Positions 36,730-43,827 of a stretch of DNA of 64,000 nt are shown in pieces. How positions within the stretch are numbered: the stretch's first letter is position 1; each line of letters opens with the position of its first letter. A program made the position numbers and the translations under genes. Source of the stretch: Bradyrhizobium sp. CCBAU 051011 (GTDB taxonomy: Bacteria; Pseudomonadota; Alphaproteobacteria; Rhizobiales; Xanthobacteraceae); contig NZ_CP022222.1 in the NCBI RefSeq assembly GCF_009930815.1, positions 6,986,501 to 7,050,500 of the forward strand, given 5' to 3'. The notes under the pieces are model-generated. The model had not been told where the DNA came from. It ran no database searches and saw nothing but the letters and a program-made list of their open reading frames with translations.

Positions 36730-36954
36730 GCGGTTCAATTTCCCCAAATCGACGAATAGCGTCGCAACCCGCGACTGTCTTAACGAAATTCGCTGTCTTA
36801 CAGATACTCAATAATTATTGCGGATTGAGACAGCCTTAAGTGAAAAGCTTAATGGGTAGCCAAACCGGGTATTAACCTGTCACAGCCGGCTAGTCGTGCG
36901 GAATATGCGTCCGCGATCTCGCGGCATGACCTGCCCGAGCTTTGGCCTTGGTTC

Positions 36955-37440
36955 CCTCCGAAAGAGAGGGAGCAGGGAATGCCGGGTGCGCGCTGCACCC
37001 GCGGTCTCGCGTGCAATGGGTAGAAGGAAACGCACACGAGCATACAGGTTCAGCGGAGGCAATCCGGCATTCCCTGCGCAATGGCTTTACGGCTTATAAC
37101 GCGCTCTTCCCGGCGACGAATTCCTTTTTGTCACCGTCACCAGCGGATTGAGATTTGTCTAAGCCCGGTCGGGCCGACGCGTCTCCGCTGGCTTGACATC
37201 AGCCACGGATGCCAGAACCACGCGACTTCGCCGTACGCAGCGCCCTCACCCTTCACTCCGATCGGCGAATGCCGGTGCGAAGTTCTGGCGAGAGCCTTGA
37301 AACGCCGGTCGTCTGCGCTGGCGTAAGATCACTCACGGGAGAACCCGCCCTGCGACCACGATCGCGCCCGACGCCGCTGCGTCCACCGCATCCAACCCCG
37401 CGTCCGTGACGATCGCGATACGCCCCTCTTGCCGGGGTGG
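36955..37440. repeat. Dispersed Bradyrhizobium-type repeat element, about 480 bp
   Basis: The left end is an inverted repeat (GGGAATGCCGGGTGCGCGCT at 36976 onward, answered by ATCCGGCATTCCC near 37076). It is followed by blocks such as GCTGGCTTGACATCAGCCAC and a right part ending ATCGCGATACGCCCCTC. From memory this composite is scattered through Bradyrhizobium genomes and creates false ORFs. A second partial copy of the GGGCCGACGCGT...CACGGATGCCAG block is at 39040-39110. No gene is visible from 36730 to 37838. Confidence 0.65.
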
Positions 37441-37582
37441 ATGGCCGAAGTGATAGCGGTGATTTGGGCGAGGATGGAAGCAGAATATTTTTTCGGTTAC
37501 GGCTGGACGGGTAGCATCAGGTTGATCTGGTTGGACAAATTCGCTTGGGCGCGCGGGGCAAGTCGCTCAGCGAGAAAGACAG

Positions 37583-37608
37583 AATTAAATGCACTGTCAC
37601 CGTAATGG
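37583..37608. repeat. Palindromic element, solo half (GTGACAGTGC family)
   Basis: ATTAAATGCACTGTCACCGT is one arm of the palindromic element present in full at 40604, 42200 and 54591. Here no opposite arm is seen within 100 bp, so this is a solo or truncated copy. Confidence 0.7.
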
Positions 37609-37838
37609 GAGGGATGACTTTTACGGTTTCAACCGCAGCGATGTACGGTTTTATAGGCGCCAGACGCGCGAGATAGCTAGAGCGCGCTCGGGCATGTGAA
37701 TTCAAAAGAGCTCTTTGTGAAAGCTGGAAACGTATCGATACGGGTTGGTCCTGTCTCTCAGACCTCGCCAGCCCCAATCGGGTGTGATTTTCAAGGAAGT
37801 TGCTGACGCTGATGCCGCAGACCCTACAAGCGCTGCCG

Positions 37839-38603
37839 TCAGCGCCGCTGTTGTGCCAAGTGCTGTTGCGCCACATAAGCGGCAAGCCCATCTCTCACGA
37901 TCGCGAATGGCTTCAGATCAAATGAGGTCTTCAAGCTCGAAAGTCGAACAGGGAACTGCCATTCCGAGCATACCCGGATAGCAGCTGAGCACCCCTCATC
38001 TATGCGAAGTAGGGCTTCTTCGAGTGTTGCCTTAGGATCCTCGCTCGCATTTACTTCTGACACAAGCCGGTCGATCTCATTTCTCAGGGCTTGCAGCTCG
38101 TCATAGCGCTTTAGGCGAAACTCAAGGATCTCGTTTAGGGGGACTTCTTTATCCGGCACAGGAACCGCGCGATAGAGTTCGAGCGCTAGGCCCCCTTTGT
38201 CTGTAAGGGTTCCATCTTTTACAAGTAAGGAGTTCTCGCCTTGAGCAATTGCCCAGGTGCCTGGATTCTTTTCGTCTAAATCTCGAAGAGCCTGAGCTTG
38301 GGCAAGAATTAAGACTTCGACTCCAAATGAACCACTTAGGAAGACATTCGGTAGCTCGAGGACTTTGGCCGCTGACAAGAAGTCAACGTCGGGGCCACTC
38401 CCACCAACGTGAATTGCATTGTTCGTTGGCCACGCCAGTTTGTCGAAGTAGATCAGTGAGCTTCGAAGTTCTTGAGCATCCAACGAGGTAGATTTGATCG
38501 AGAGCCGAGTGCCTTCGATCTGCATGGGACAGCTGACGATGAGTCCACGCTTTGGCTTCCCATATGAGGGATCCTTGCCTGCGCGCCGTTTTGCCTCGCC
38601 CAC
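37839..38603 (-). CDS. Protein of unknown function with MGEAKRR N terminus
   Basis: This 254-residue protein starts MGEAKRRAGKDPSYGKPKRG, a basic N terminus seen on several unrelated proteobacterial proteins. It continues SLIYFDKLAWPTNNAIHVGG and a central helical part (EILEFRLKRYDELQALRNEI). No catalytic motif is recognised. The start is GTG 38603 with GGAG about 12 bases upstream. Base composition is clearly lower in GC than core genes such as glmS, as is usual for cargo genes in this stretch. Confidence 0.6.
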   Translation of the reverse strand: MGEAKRRAGKDPSYGKPKRGLIVSCPMQIEGTRLSIKSTSLDAQELRSSLIYFDKLAWPTNNAIHVGGSGPDVDFLSAAKVLELPNVFLSGSFGVEVLILAQAQALRDLDEKNPGTWAIAQGENSLLVKDGTLTDKGGLALELYRAVPVPDKEVPLNEILEFRLKRYDELQALRNEIDRLVSEVNASEDPKATLEEALLRIDEGCSAAIRVCSEWQFPVRLSSLKTSFDLKPFAIVRDGLAAYVAQQHLAQQRR

Positions 38604-38643
38604 TCACATTCTCCGAAAAATCATCGAGTTTCGCACGCAATCG

Positions 38644-38922
38644 TCAAAGCTCTCGACCTATCGTCGACAATAAGATTGATATTCTGATACCCGCCGATTC
38701 GAAATCACTTTGAGCGGATCGCAGCCGCCGAAACTCCGACGAACAATCGTCGTCGCCTTTGCTCGTGCTGAGGCAACGCGTGTAACGCTTCAGTAGAGTT
38801 TCGATCTCGCTGATGGCCAAGTTATATGATGATATGGCGTGGCTGCAGTCGGCCTTTGCTGGACCTGTGCAGATGCAAATCGCAAAGATCAGTGCAGCCG
38901 TCGACGTTGTCAGCTTACGCAT
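38644..38922 (-). CDS. Small secreted cysteine-containing protein, unknown
   Basis: This 92-residue protein has a signal peptide (LTTSTAALIFAICICTGPAKA) and a helical mature part with three cysteines (ADCSHAISSYN, TRCLSTSKGDDDCSSEF). The ATG at 38922 is preceded by GGGGAAGC; the frame is open a further 12 codons upstream. It is 40 bp upstream of the MGEAKRR gene on the same strand and may be co-transcribed with it. No family is recognised. Confidence 0.55.
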   Translation of the reverse strand: MRKLTTSTAALIFAICICTGPAKADCSHAISSYNLAISEIETLLKRYTRCLSTSKGDDDCSSEFRRLRSAQSDFESAGIRISILLSTIGREL

Positions 38923-38989
38923 TAATGCTTCCCCGGACCCGTCCTTATCCAACCGCAACCGGAGGGCGAGGGCAAGGGGGCGTTAGCGC

Positions 38990-39440
38990 TCCTGCTGGAG
39001 CCCTACAGCCGGGCTAGTGCCAAGCGGCGTCGGATTTACTTTGTCCAAGCCCAGTCGGGCCGACGCGTTTCCGCTGGCTTGACATCAGCCACGGATGCCA
39101 GGACCACACGACTTGATGTCTAGCCGTTTTTCCTGCCTGTTGAGAACGGCGGAAGTACCAGAAAATAAAGGCATTCTTCGATTTCTGCTGGACGAATGGA
39201 AGACCCGCCCGAACGCGCCGGGCCGATAGGCCCTAGTTTTCACACCCTGCTGCGCTGGCGCGGCCTGCGCCCGGCTGCAGCCGCGCTGTGCGGCCTTCCT
39301 ACGGCCTCGACGCAATTCCTGACCGCGCTGCCGCCTGTTGTCGGTTCGGTCCCGTGCTGCGCCCGCGGGACTGTGGGTCCGCGCGGAAACAACCTGCATC
39401 CGCGCCGACGACAAGATACCCTTGTCGTCGGGGAACGTGG
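38990..39440. other. Gene-free stretch with repeat fragments
   Basis: It includes a partial second copy (39040-39110) of the block at 37160-37230: GGGCCGACGCGT, CGCTGGCTTGACATCAGCCA, CGGATGCCAG. A second GC-rich part (39196-39420) is of a kind I associate with repeated pseudo-ORFs in Bradyrhizobium. No gene with a credible start is visible from 38923 to 39449. Confidence 0.55.
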
Positions 39441-39449
39441 GGGACGGCA

Positions 39450-39944
39450 ATGAAACCGGGACTGTGGCTGCTCTTAGGACTCGTGATCGGTAGTATTGCG
39501 GGCTGGTATGCGCGGGGGCTTACCGTGCCGGACGTTCGCGCCAGCACAAACTTCCGCTTCAATGACAAACTGACCGACCCGCAGCTACCGTATCTCAGCG
39601 CGAAGGGTAGCTGGCGAGGCGCAAACTTGGCCAACAAAGTCAACACGGTCGATATTATCTGCGATGCCTCCGAGAGAAACTGCGATCTCTACCAAGCCGA
39701 CGTGATGTCGCTGAGCGACCAACCTTGGCTATCCTCGTATAGCAAGTCGTTCCGCATCACGAAGCTCGATGCCCAGAGCGTGGTTGCCGAGGCGTTACCC
39801 GACGTGTGCGTGCGCCAAACGCTGACGTTCGACCGAATAGCGAAGGCAGTGACCATGGTGCGCACCAAGATCAACCGCGAAGATGCCTGCTCCATCGTGC
39901 AGGACGCACCGGTAACACTCTATCTCGGAGAGCCGCTGCGTTGA
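39450..39944 (+). CDS. Membrane-anchored protein of unknown function
   Basis: This 164-residue protein has one N-terminal hydrophobic segment (LWLLLGLVIGSIAGWYARGL, residues 5-24), with the rest predicted periplasmic. It has cysteine pairs IICDASERNCDLY and two later cysteines (DVCVRQTL, DACSIV). No family is recognised. The ATG at 39450 follows GGGGGACGGCA. It is flanked by repeat fragments on one side and by another orphan secreted protein on the other. Confidence 0.55.
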   Translation: MKPGLWLLLGLVIGSIAGWYARGLTVPDVRASTNFRFNDKLTDPQLPYLSAKGSWRGANLANKVNTVDIICDASERNCDLYQADVMSLSDQPWLSSYSKSFRITKLDAQSVVAEALPDVCVRQTLTFDRIAKAVTMVRTKINREDACSIVQDAPVTLYLGEPLR

Positions 39945-40084
39945 CGCCGCGCGCCGATGCGCGCTCGTGCCTTCACGCGACGCACGGAGCACGAGCGCGC
40001 GCCGGGGCTAAGCCGCTATGGCGCTATGGACAACCGGTGCATCGTTCAGCCATTCTTTGATCCGGGAAATTTGGGGGCGAGCCT

Positions 40085-40498
40085 ATGAACCGGGCAGGAT
40101 CAGTTGTCGCTCTGAGCGTGTTTCTGATGATTAACCTATCCAGCGATGGCGTCGGTCAAAACAATCCGGCCTTGCGCCTTCAGTGTGATTGGTTATCCAC
40201 CTTGGATGTCGCAACGATGAGAACGAGCCCAACGTCGGGATCAAAGTTGATCTCGGTGGAAGTACTGCAAGGTCGGGCGGGCCGTCTCAAGAAAGAGGGT
40301 TTGGGGGCTGAATTTGCGGCCGTCGTAACCGACGAGCAAATCGAAGCAGAAACCGAGTATCAAATGGGAGCCTTGCGGCATCGCGAGCGCATTACGATCA
40401 ACCGCTACACGGGCAAGATTGACAATTTCATTGTTATCGGGAAGGCCGAGCTAGTTCACCATGGACTTTGCAAACAACTGCCCGGTCGGATGTTCTGA
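40085..40498 (+). CDS. Secreted protein of unknown function
   Basis: This 137-residue protein has an N-terminal signal-like segment (VVALSVFLMINLSSDGVGQ) and a mature part with two cysteines (LRLQCDWL near the start, HHGLCKQL at the end). The middle contains ITINRYTGKIDNFIVIG, a beta-strand pattern often seen in small lipocalin-like orphan proteins. No family is recognised. A GGGGGCGAGCC stretch precedes the ATG. Confidence 0.5.
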   Translation: MNRAGSVVALSVFLMINLSSDGVGQNNPALRLQCDWLSTLDVATMRTSPTSGSKLISVEVLQGRAGRLKKEGLGAEFAAVVTDEQIEAETEYQMGALRHRERITINRYTGKIDNFIVIGKAELVHHGLCKQLPGRMF

Positions 40499-40603
40499 CC
40501 TCCCGCCGTTTCCCTGAAGTGCCACGACTAAAACGACCGTCTCGCGCCAGTCTCTGGCATGCTCCGCGTGCCGCATCCACGATGACCGTGGGTCCTACTG
40601 ATA

Positions 40604-40690
40604 GGGAATTACGGTGACAGTGCGTTACGGTGACAGTGCACTTAATCTGGCGCTGGCGAAGTGCAATTGAGTGCACTGTCACCGTAATTC
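40604..40690. repeat. Palindromic element (subtype 1)
   Basis: GGGAATTACGGTGACAGTGC is followed by a second, overlapping-type arm GTTACGGTGACAGTGCAC, then CTTAATCTGGCGCTGGCGAA and the answering arm GTGCACTGTCACCGTAATTC. The internal sequence matches the copy at 54591. The doubled left arm suggests a second element truncated by, or recombined with, the first. Confidence 0.85.
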
Positions 40691-40751
40691 GGAGAAAGAC
40701 CGAGTGGAACCGTGCGTGCTTTTGGGGCGGTCGTAGATTCCCACTCAGCCT

Positions 40752-41021
40752 TCAGCGCCCACCGTAACTATTCGGTCCCCAATAACTGCATGTGGCCGAT
40801 AATCCGAAGGTGCTGCTGCTGCAGCTCCTATTTATTCCTCGTGGCGTACCGTCTCGATTGTAAAACTCGTGCCGGCCGTTGGGGTAAACCACCTCCGTGG
40901 ATCCATCCGAATGACGTGTAGTAGTTTTGGATGCCCTCCCAACAGCTGACCTAGTTTGTTGCGCTTCAACTTCGCTGATTGTGAAAACCGTCAAGGTAGC
41001 AACAGCTAGCATCAAGCGCAT
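40752..41021 (-). CDS. Small secreted protein of unknown function
   Basis: This 89-residue protein has a signal peptide (LMLAVATLTVFTISEVEA) and a mature part rich in Thr, Ser and Arg with STEVVYPNGRHEFYNRDGT and two cysteines near the C terminus. GGAGGG lies 5 bases before the ATG at 41021. It is the last of three small exported proteins on the minus strand (41690 to 40752), which may form one transcription unit. Confidence 0.55.
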   Translation of the reverse strand: MRLMLAVATLTVFTISEVEAQQTRSAVGRASKTTTRHSDGSTEVVYPNGRHEFYNRDGTPRGINRSCSSSTFGLSATCSYWGPNSYGGR

Positions 41022-41067
41022 TCCACCCTCCATGAATAATTGCACACGAAAATTGCGGGCTGGCCGA

Positions 41068-41313
41068 CTACTTCTTTGTCTTGACGCTCCGATCGTCCGG
41101 CCTCTGCTCCTGCTTCACGATCTCCTTGTGCGACATACTGGAGCCTTCCGTGCGTCCCCCACCTGAGGAATGAATAACTTGGGTATCTCGCGATTTCGTA
41201 TCAATTGTTGTGGTTGATCCATCGCCACGTTGGATTGTTGTTGTTTGAGCTACAGCCGACGCATGAAGTGCGCCCAGAAGAGCCAGTACTATTATCGGAA
41301 ATCTGAATGACAT
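41068..41313 (-). CDS. Small secreted protein of unknown function
   Basis: This 81-residue protein has a signal peptide (FPIIVLALLGALHASAVAQ) and a polar mature part (TTTIQRGDGSTTTIDTKSRD, then a Lys-rich tail RSVKTKK). The RGDGSTTTI stretch echoes TRHSDGSTEVVY in the neighbouring 41021 protein, so the two may be distant paralogues. GGGAG sits about 7 bases before the ATG. Confidence 0.55.
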   Translation of the reverse strand: MSFRFPIIVLALLGALHASAVAQTTTIQRGDGSTTTIDTKSRDTQVIHSSGGGRTEGSSMSHKEIVKQEQRPDDRSVKTKK

Positions 41314-41333
41314 CGATCGCTCCCTATAGCGAG

Positions 41334-41690
41334 CTATTTCACGATTTTTGTTGACTTAACGGGCCGATATCCCTGCCGCGGTTCAGGTCTACCATCCGCA
41401 AATTCGCACTTAATTAGCACGCATCGAGCGTCCACATTTTCGGGCCAATATCGGAGACGACCTTCATCACCAGGGGCAAGGGTTACGCTCGGATAATCTC
41501 CTTGGGGCGGCTGCGTTACATACGTCACACGCACCGTTCTGTTGGGATAGTTGTTCTTAGTCACGCACACTTTGTACCCGCCAGTATGCCACCAACGATC
41601 AGATGTGTATGAAAAGCGGCACGCTTCGGCCTCCGTGGAAGAGGCGAGACCAAGGACAAATGTTCCTATCGCATATATGGATCTATTCAT
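41334..41690 (-). CDS. Secreted protein of unknown function
   Basis: This 118-residue protein has a signal peptide (IYAIGTFVLGLASSTEAEA) and a mature domain with four cysteines (EACRFSYTS, YKVCVTKN, ARCVLIKCEF), consistent with two disulfides. It contains NRTVRVTYVTQPPQGDYPSV, a beta-rich pattern. No family is recognised. It is the first of the three small secreted genes on this strand, 20 bp from the next. Confidence 0.55.
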   Translation of the reverse strand: MNRSIYAIGTFVLGLASSTEAEACRFSYTSDRWWHTGGYKVCVTKNNYPNRTVRVTYVTQPPQGDYPSVTLAPGDEGRLRYWPENVDARCVLIKCEFADGRPEPRQGYRPVKSTKIVK

Positions 41691-41781
41691 AATTTACCCC
41701 GCGGATCTATAACAACCATAAGTTAATACCACTTGCAGAAGTTGGGCAAGCCAGCCGCCGGATGAGCTTAGAGATACCATT

Positions 41782-41850
41782 TGGAATTACGGTGACAGTG
41801 CACTTAAATGCGTAATGCGAGCAACCTTCGACCGGATCAAGCGCACTGGA
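41782..41850. repeat. Palindromic element (subtype 2, partial)
   Basis: GGAATTACGGTGACAGTGCA then CTTAAATGCG...GAGCAACCTTCGACCGGATCAAG, matching the internal sequence of the copy at 42200. The right arm is degraded (GCGCACTGGA), so this copy has lost its closing half. Confidence 0.8.
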
Positions 41851-42028
41851 CTGCACCCCTGAATGAGACACGATAATTTCTGTGACAGGCAGAATGACCT
41901 GTGGCAGCAAGAGGGACGATCCGTCACTTTCCGACGGCTTACAAAATTGAAGGCGATCAAGCGCGTTGAAGGAGGCGAAGGCGTTCTGCCTGTGGCCCGC
42001 GAGCTTCGGCGGTGCGTTGTTTGGCCAT

Positions 42029-42200
42029 TTACCCTGCGAGCACCAGCTCGCTCGCCTTCTCGGCCAGCGCAATGGTGGCGGCGTTGGTCATTACCTAAGG
42101 GATTCCAGCGAATACTGACGCGTCGATGACGCGCAGGTTCGAGACGCCTTTTACACGCAAGGCATTATTGACGACGGCGCCATGCGGCAGGTGCCGACAG
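42029..42200 (-). pseudogene. Remnant of a GMC-family oxidoreductase (C terminus)
   Basis: Translating the minus strand from 42199 gives RHLPHGAVVNNALRVKGVSN, then LRVIDASVFAGIP, a stop, and VMTNAATIALAEKASELVLA with a final TAA at 42031-42029. This is the conserved tail of glucose-methanol-choline oxidoreductases (LRVxGVxxLRVxDASxxPxI...TNAxxxxxAEKxA). It has an in-frame TAG at 42092-42094, and everything upstream of the tail is missing. A palindromic element begins exactly where the homology stops, so its insertion or a deletion next to it probably cut the gene. Confidence 0.75.
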
Positions 42201-42279
42201 GAACTACGGTGACGGTGCACTTAAATGCGCGGTACGAGCAATCTTCAACCGGATTAAGTGCACCGTCACCGTAATTCCT
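42200..42279. repeat. Palindromic element (subtype 2, complete)
   Basis: The left arm GGAACTACGGTGACGGTGCA and right arm TGCACCGTCACCGTAATTCC pair over about 20 bp. Between them is ACTTAAATGCG...GAGCAATCTTCAACCGGATTAAG, the same core as at 41782. The arms share compensating changes (GACGGTGC/GCACCGTC instead of GACAGTGC/GCACTGTC), a sign that the hairpin is maintained. Confidence 0.9.
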
Positions 42280-42579
42280 GCTCATGTCGATCCTGGTTTG
42301 GACCAACTCCTACACAGCGTATCTTTGATATTATCGGCCGGTGCCGCCTTGCTGGAATTGGAAGTTCGGTTGACCTAATCGCGAGACCATACCGCGGCGC
42401 AAACCTTGAAGGAGATCGTGACGCTGGAGCAACATTGGATTAGGAAGCGGTCTCTACGATCAGGCGAGGCACTTCGCCGTCGGCCCATGCAGGGAATAAG
42501 CACGACTGGCTCGCGAGATTGTTCGCGAGGGTGGGCCAAGAGCTAATTGTTCAGCAGCGTTCCCGAGAGAGGAGTGGCA
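42280..42579. other. Intergenic region without a recognised gene
   Basis: No frame with a believable start. The plus strand from about 42298 reads LDQLLHSVSLILSAGAALLE then a stop, followed by a stretch with EIVTLEQHWIRKRS; this looks like worn coding sequence but I cannot name the family. The promoter of the gene at 42580 must lie here. Confidence 0.4.
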
Positions 42580-43029
42580 ATGATGACAAAGCACGCGAGC
42601 TTTGCCGAGGCGCGCAACCAAGTCCGAGCAGCGCTTGCCGCGATGGGCTCGGGCCGCCCAGAGGTATACATCGATTGCTGGGCCAAGTCCGAGGACACGA
42701 CACTGTTTGGTGCGTGGGGTCCGATTGAGAGTGGGTACCGACGTCTTGTCGAAACATTCCGCTGGGTGGGACATCGGTTCAAAGGAGGCGCGTTAGTCCC
42801 GGAGGATATCGTCTCGTTTGAAAGCGGTGACCTTGCTTATACGGTGGGCTTCGAACGCGGCGAGGTGTCGGTCGATGCCAACGCTCCAGCCTCGATGACG
42901 ATCCGCGTGACGCACGTCTATCGCCGTATCGACGGCGAATGGTATCTCGTCCATCGTCACGCCGATTTCCCACCTTCCGACCAGCGCACCGGGGGCGTAC
43001 GCTCGGTGGGCCCGGATGGGGAAACTTGA
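42580..43029 (+). CDS. SnoaL/NTF2-like fold protein
   Basis: This 149-residue protein has the SnoaL/DUF4440-type alpha+beta barrel: an N-terminal helix with RAALAAMGSGRPEVYIDCWA, LFGAWGPIESGYRRLVETFR, then strands SGDLAYTVGFERGEVS, SMTIRVTHVYRRIDGEWYLV and a C-terminal HRHADFPP. These proteins are small-molecule isomerases, hydrolases or binding proteins; the substrate here is unknown. The ATG at 42580 follows GAGAGGAG; a TTG frame 33 bp upstream is less likely. Confidence 0.75.
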   Translation: MMTKHASFAEARNQVRAALAAMGSGRPEVYIDCWAKSEDTTLFGAWGPIESGYRRLVETFRWVGHRFKGGALVPEDIVSFESGDLAYTVGFERGEVSVDANAPASMTIRVTHVYRRIDGEWYLVHRHADFPPSDQRTGGVRSVGPDGET

Positions 43030-43533
43030 ACTAAGGATTCGGGCAATGGCCGCCGATTTGAAGGTCGACATCGCCGCTAAACGCGCTTGCCGATCCGCAA
43101 GACCTGAAACCACCCCTTTCGTACGAAGCGATGACAGACCAAACTCCATTGCGCGTCTTTTTTAGTTGCCCTGTATTGCAAGGCGGTTTACCAGGCGACG
43201 CGGATAGGGAAGCCGAGCATTGTTGTCGGCCGCTTCACTTGCAAAAGGTGCAACACGACGGTGCTCAGGTGGTGGGGCACCCAACACAGTTTTACGGGTT
43301 GGACAGGACCGCTTGACGTGCGGCGACCCAATTAGGCGACCAGGTCAGCTTGGGTCAATTTCACGAAGGTGCCGCTCTCATGCATCACGAGCCGGGCGCG
43401 CTCGAAACATGTCGAGACGAAAACCGGTCGATCACGCGCCCACGCGTTCGCCCCTTTGGAATATTTCCCAAAGTGGACGCGTGGAATTTCCACGAAGCTT
43501 GCGTGAGAAATACCCTATCTGCACACGCTTCCG
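43030..43533. other. Intergenic region with decayed sequence and an inverted repeat
   Basis: No intact gene. An imperfect inverted repeat lies at 43439-43485: CCACGCGTTCGCCCCTTTGG answered by CCAAAGTGGACGCGTGG. On the minus strand near 43340-43410 a short frame reads FERARLVMHESGTFVKLTQA and ends DLVA-stop, which looks like the C terminus of a lost gene whose family I cannot name. Confidence 0.45.
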
Positions 43534-43610
43534 CCGTTGCCGATTTTCACCGGCGCCACCAGCGAGGAGTTGGTGTCGCCGAAGGCGCCGGTGCCGACCG
43601 TGGTCTTGTG
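43534..43610 (-). pseudogene. Fragment of glmU
   Basis: Translated on the minus strand this reads [20 protein letters not shown] then VKIGNG. Intact GlmU at 56677-56753 reads [20 protein letters not shown] then VKIGKG (about residues 379-404). The DNA matches at roughly 66 of 77 positions by eye, and homology stops abruptly on both sides. It is a relic from the left-handed beta-helix domain, on the same strand as glmU, in the island that separates glmU from glmS. Confidence 0.8.
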
Positions 43611-43827
43611 CCCCAGCGCAGTAGTATGACACTGCGACTTCTGTGAAATATTGCGGACCCCGCCGGCGTCGGTTGTTGCCAAATATGTGGCTACCTGTGC
43701 GCGATAAAGCTTTGATCCTTTCGCATTCTCATCTCTAAAGCGCCACAGAGTGGGCTCCCGCTTCCCAGCCTGCATGCATTCGCAGAGGCGTCCGGAATTC
43801 CACAACTCGGAAATCAGGGAGACGGAC

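Noticed and set aside
36730..36850. Possible glmS ribozyme or riboswitch upstream of glmS
   Set aside because: The glmS ribozyme is known from Gram-positive bacteria. No matching structure is evident in these 120 bp.
37209..37409. A 66-codon frame starting MPEPRDFAVRS
   Set aside because: It lies wholly within the dispersed repeat element. I regard it as a recurrent false ORF of that repeat, not a gene.
37517..37891. A 124-codon minus-strand frame upstream of glmS
   Set aside because: It runs through a palindromic element arm, overlaps the end of a better-supported gene and has no start signal or motif.
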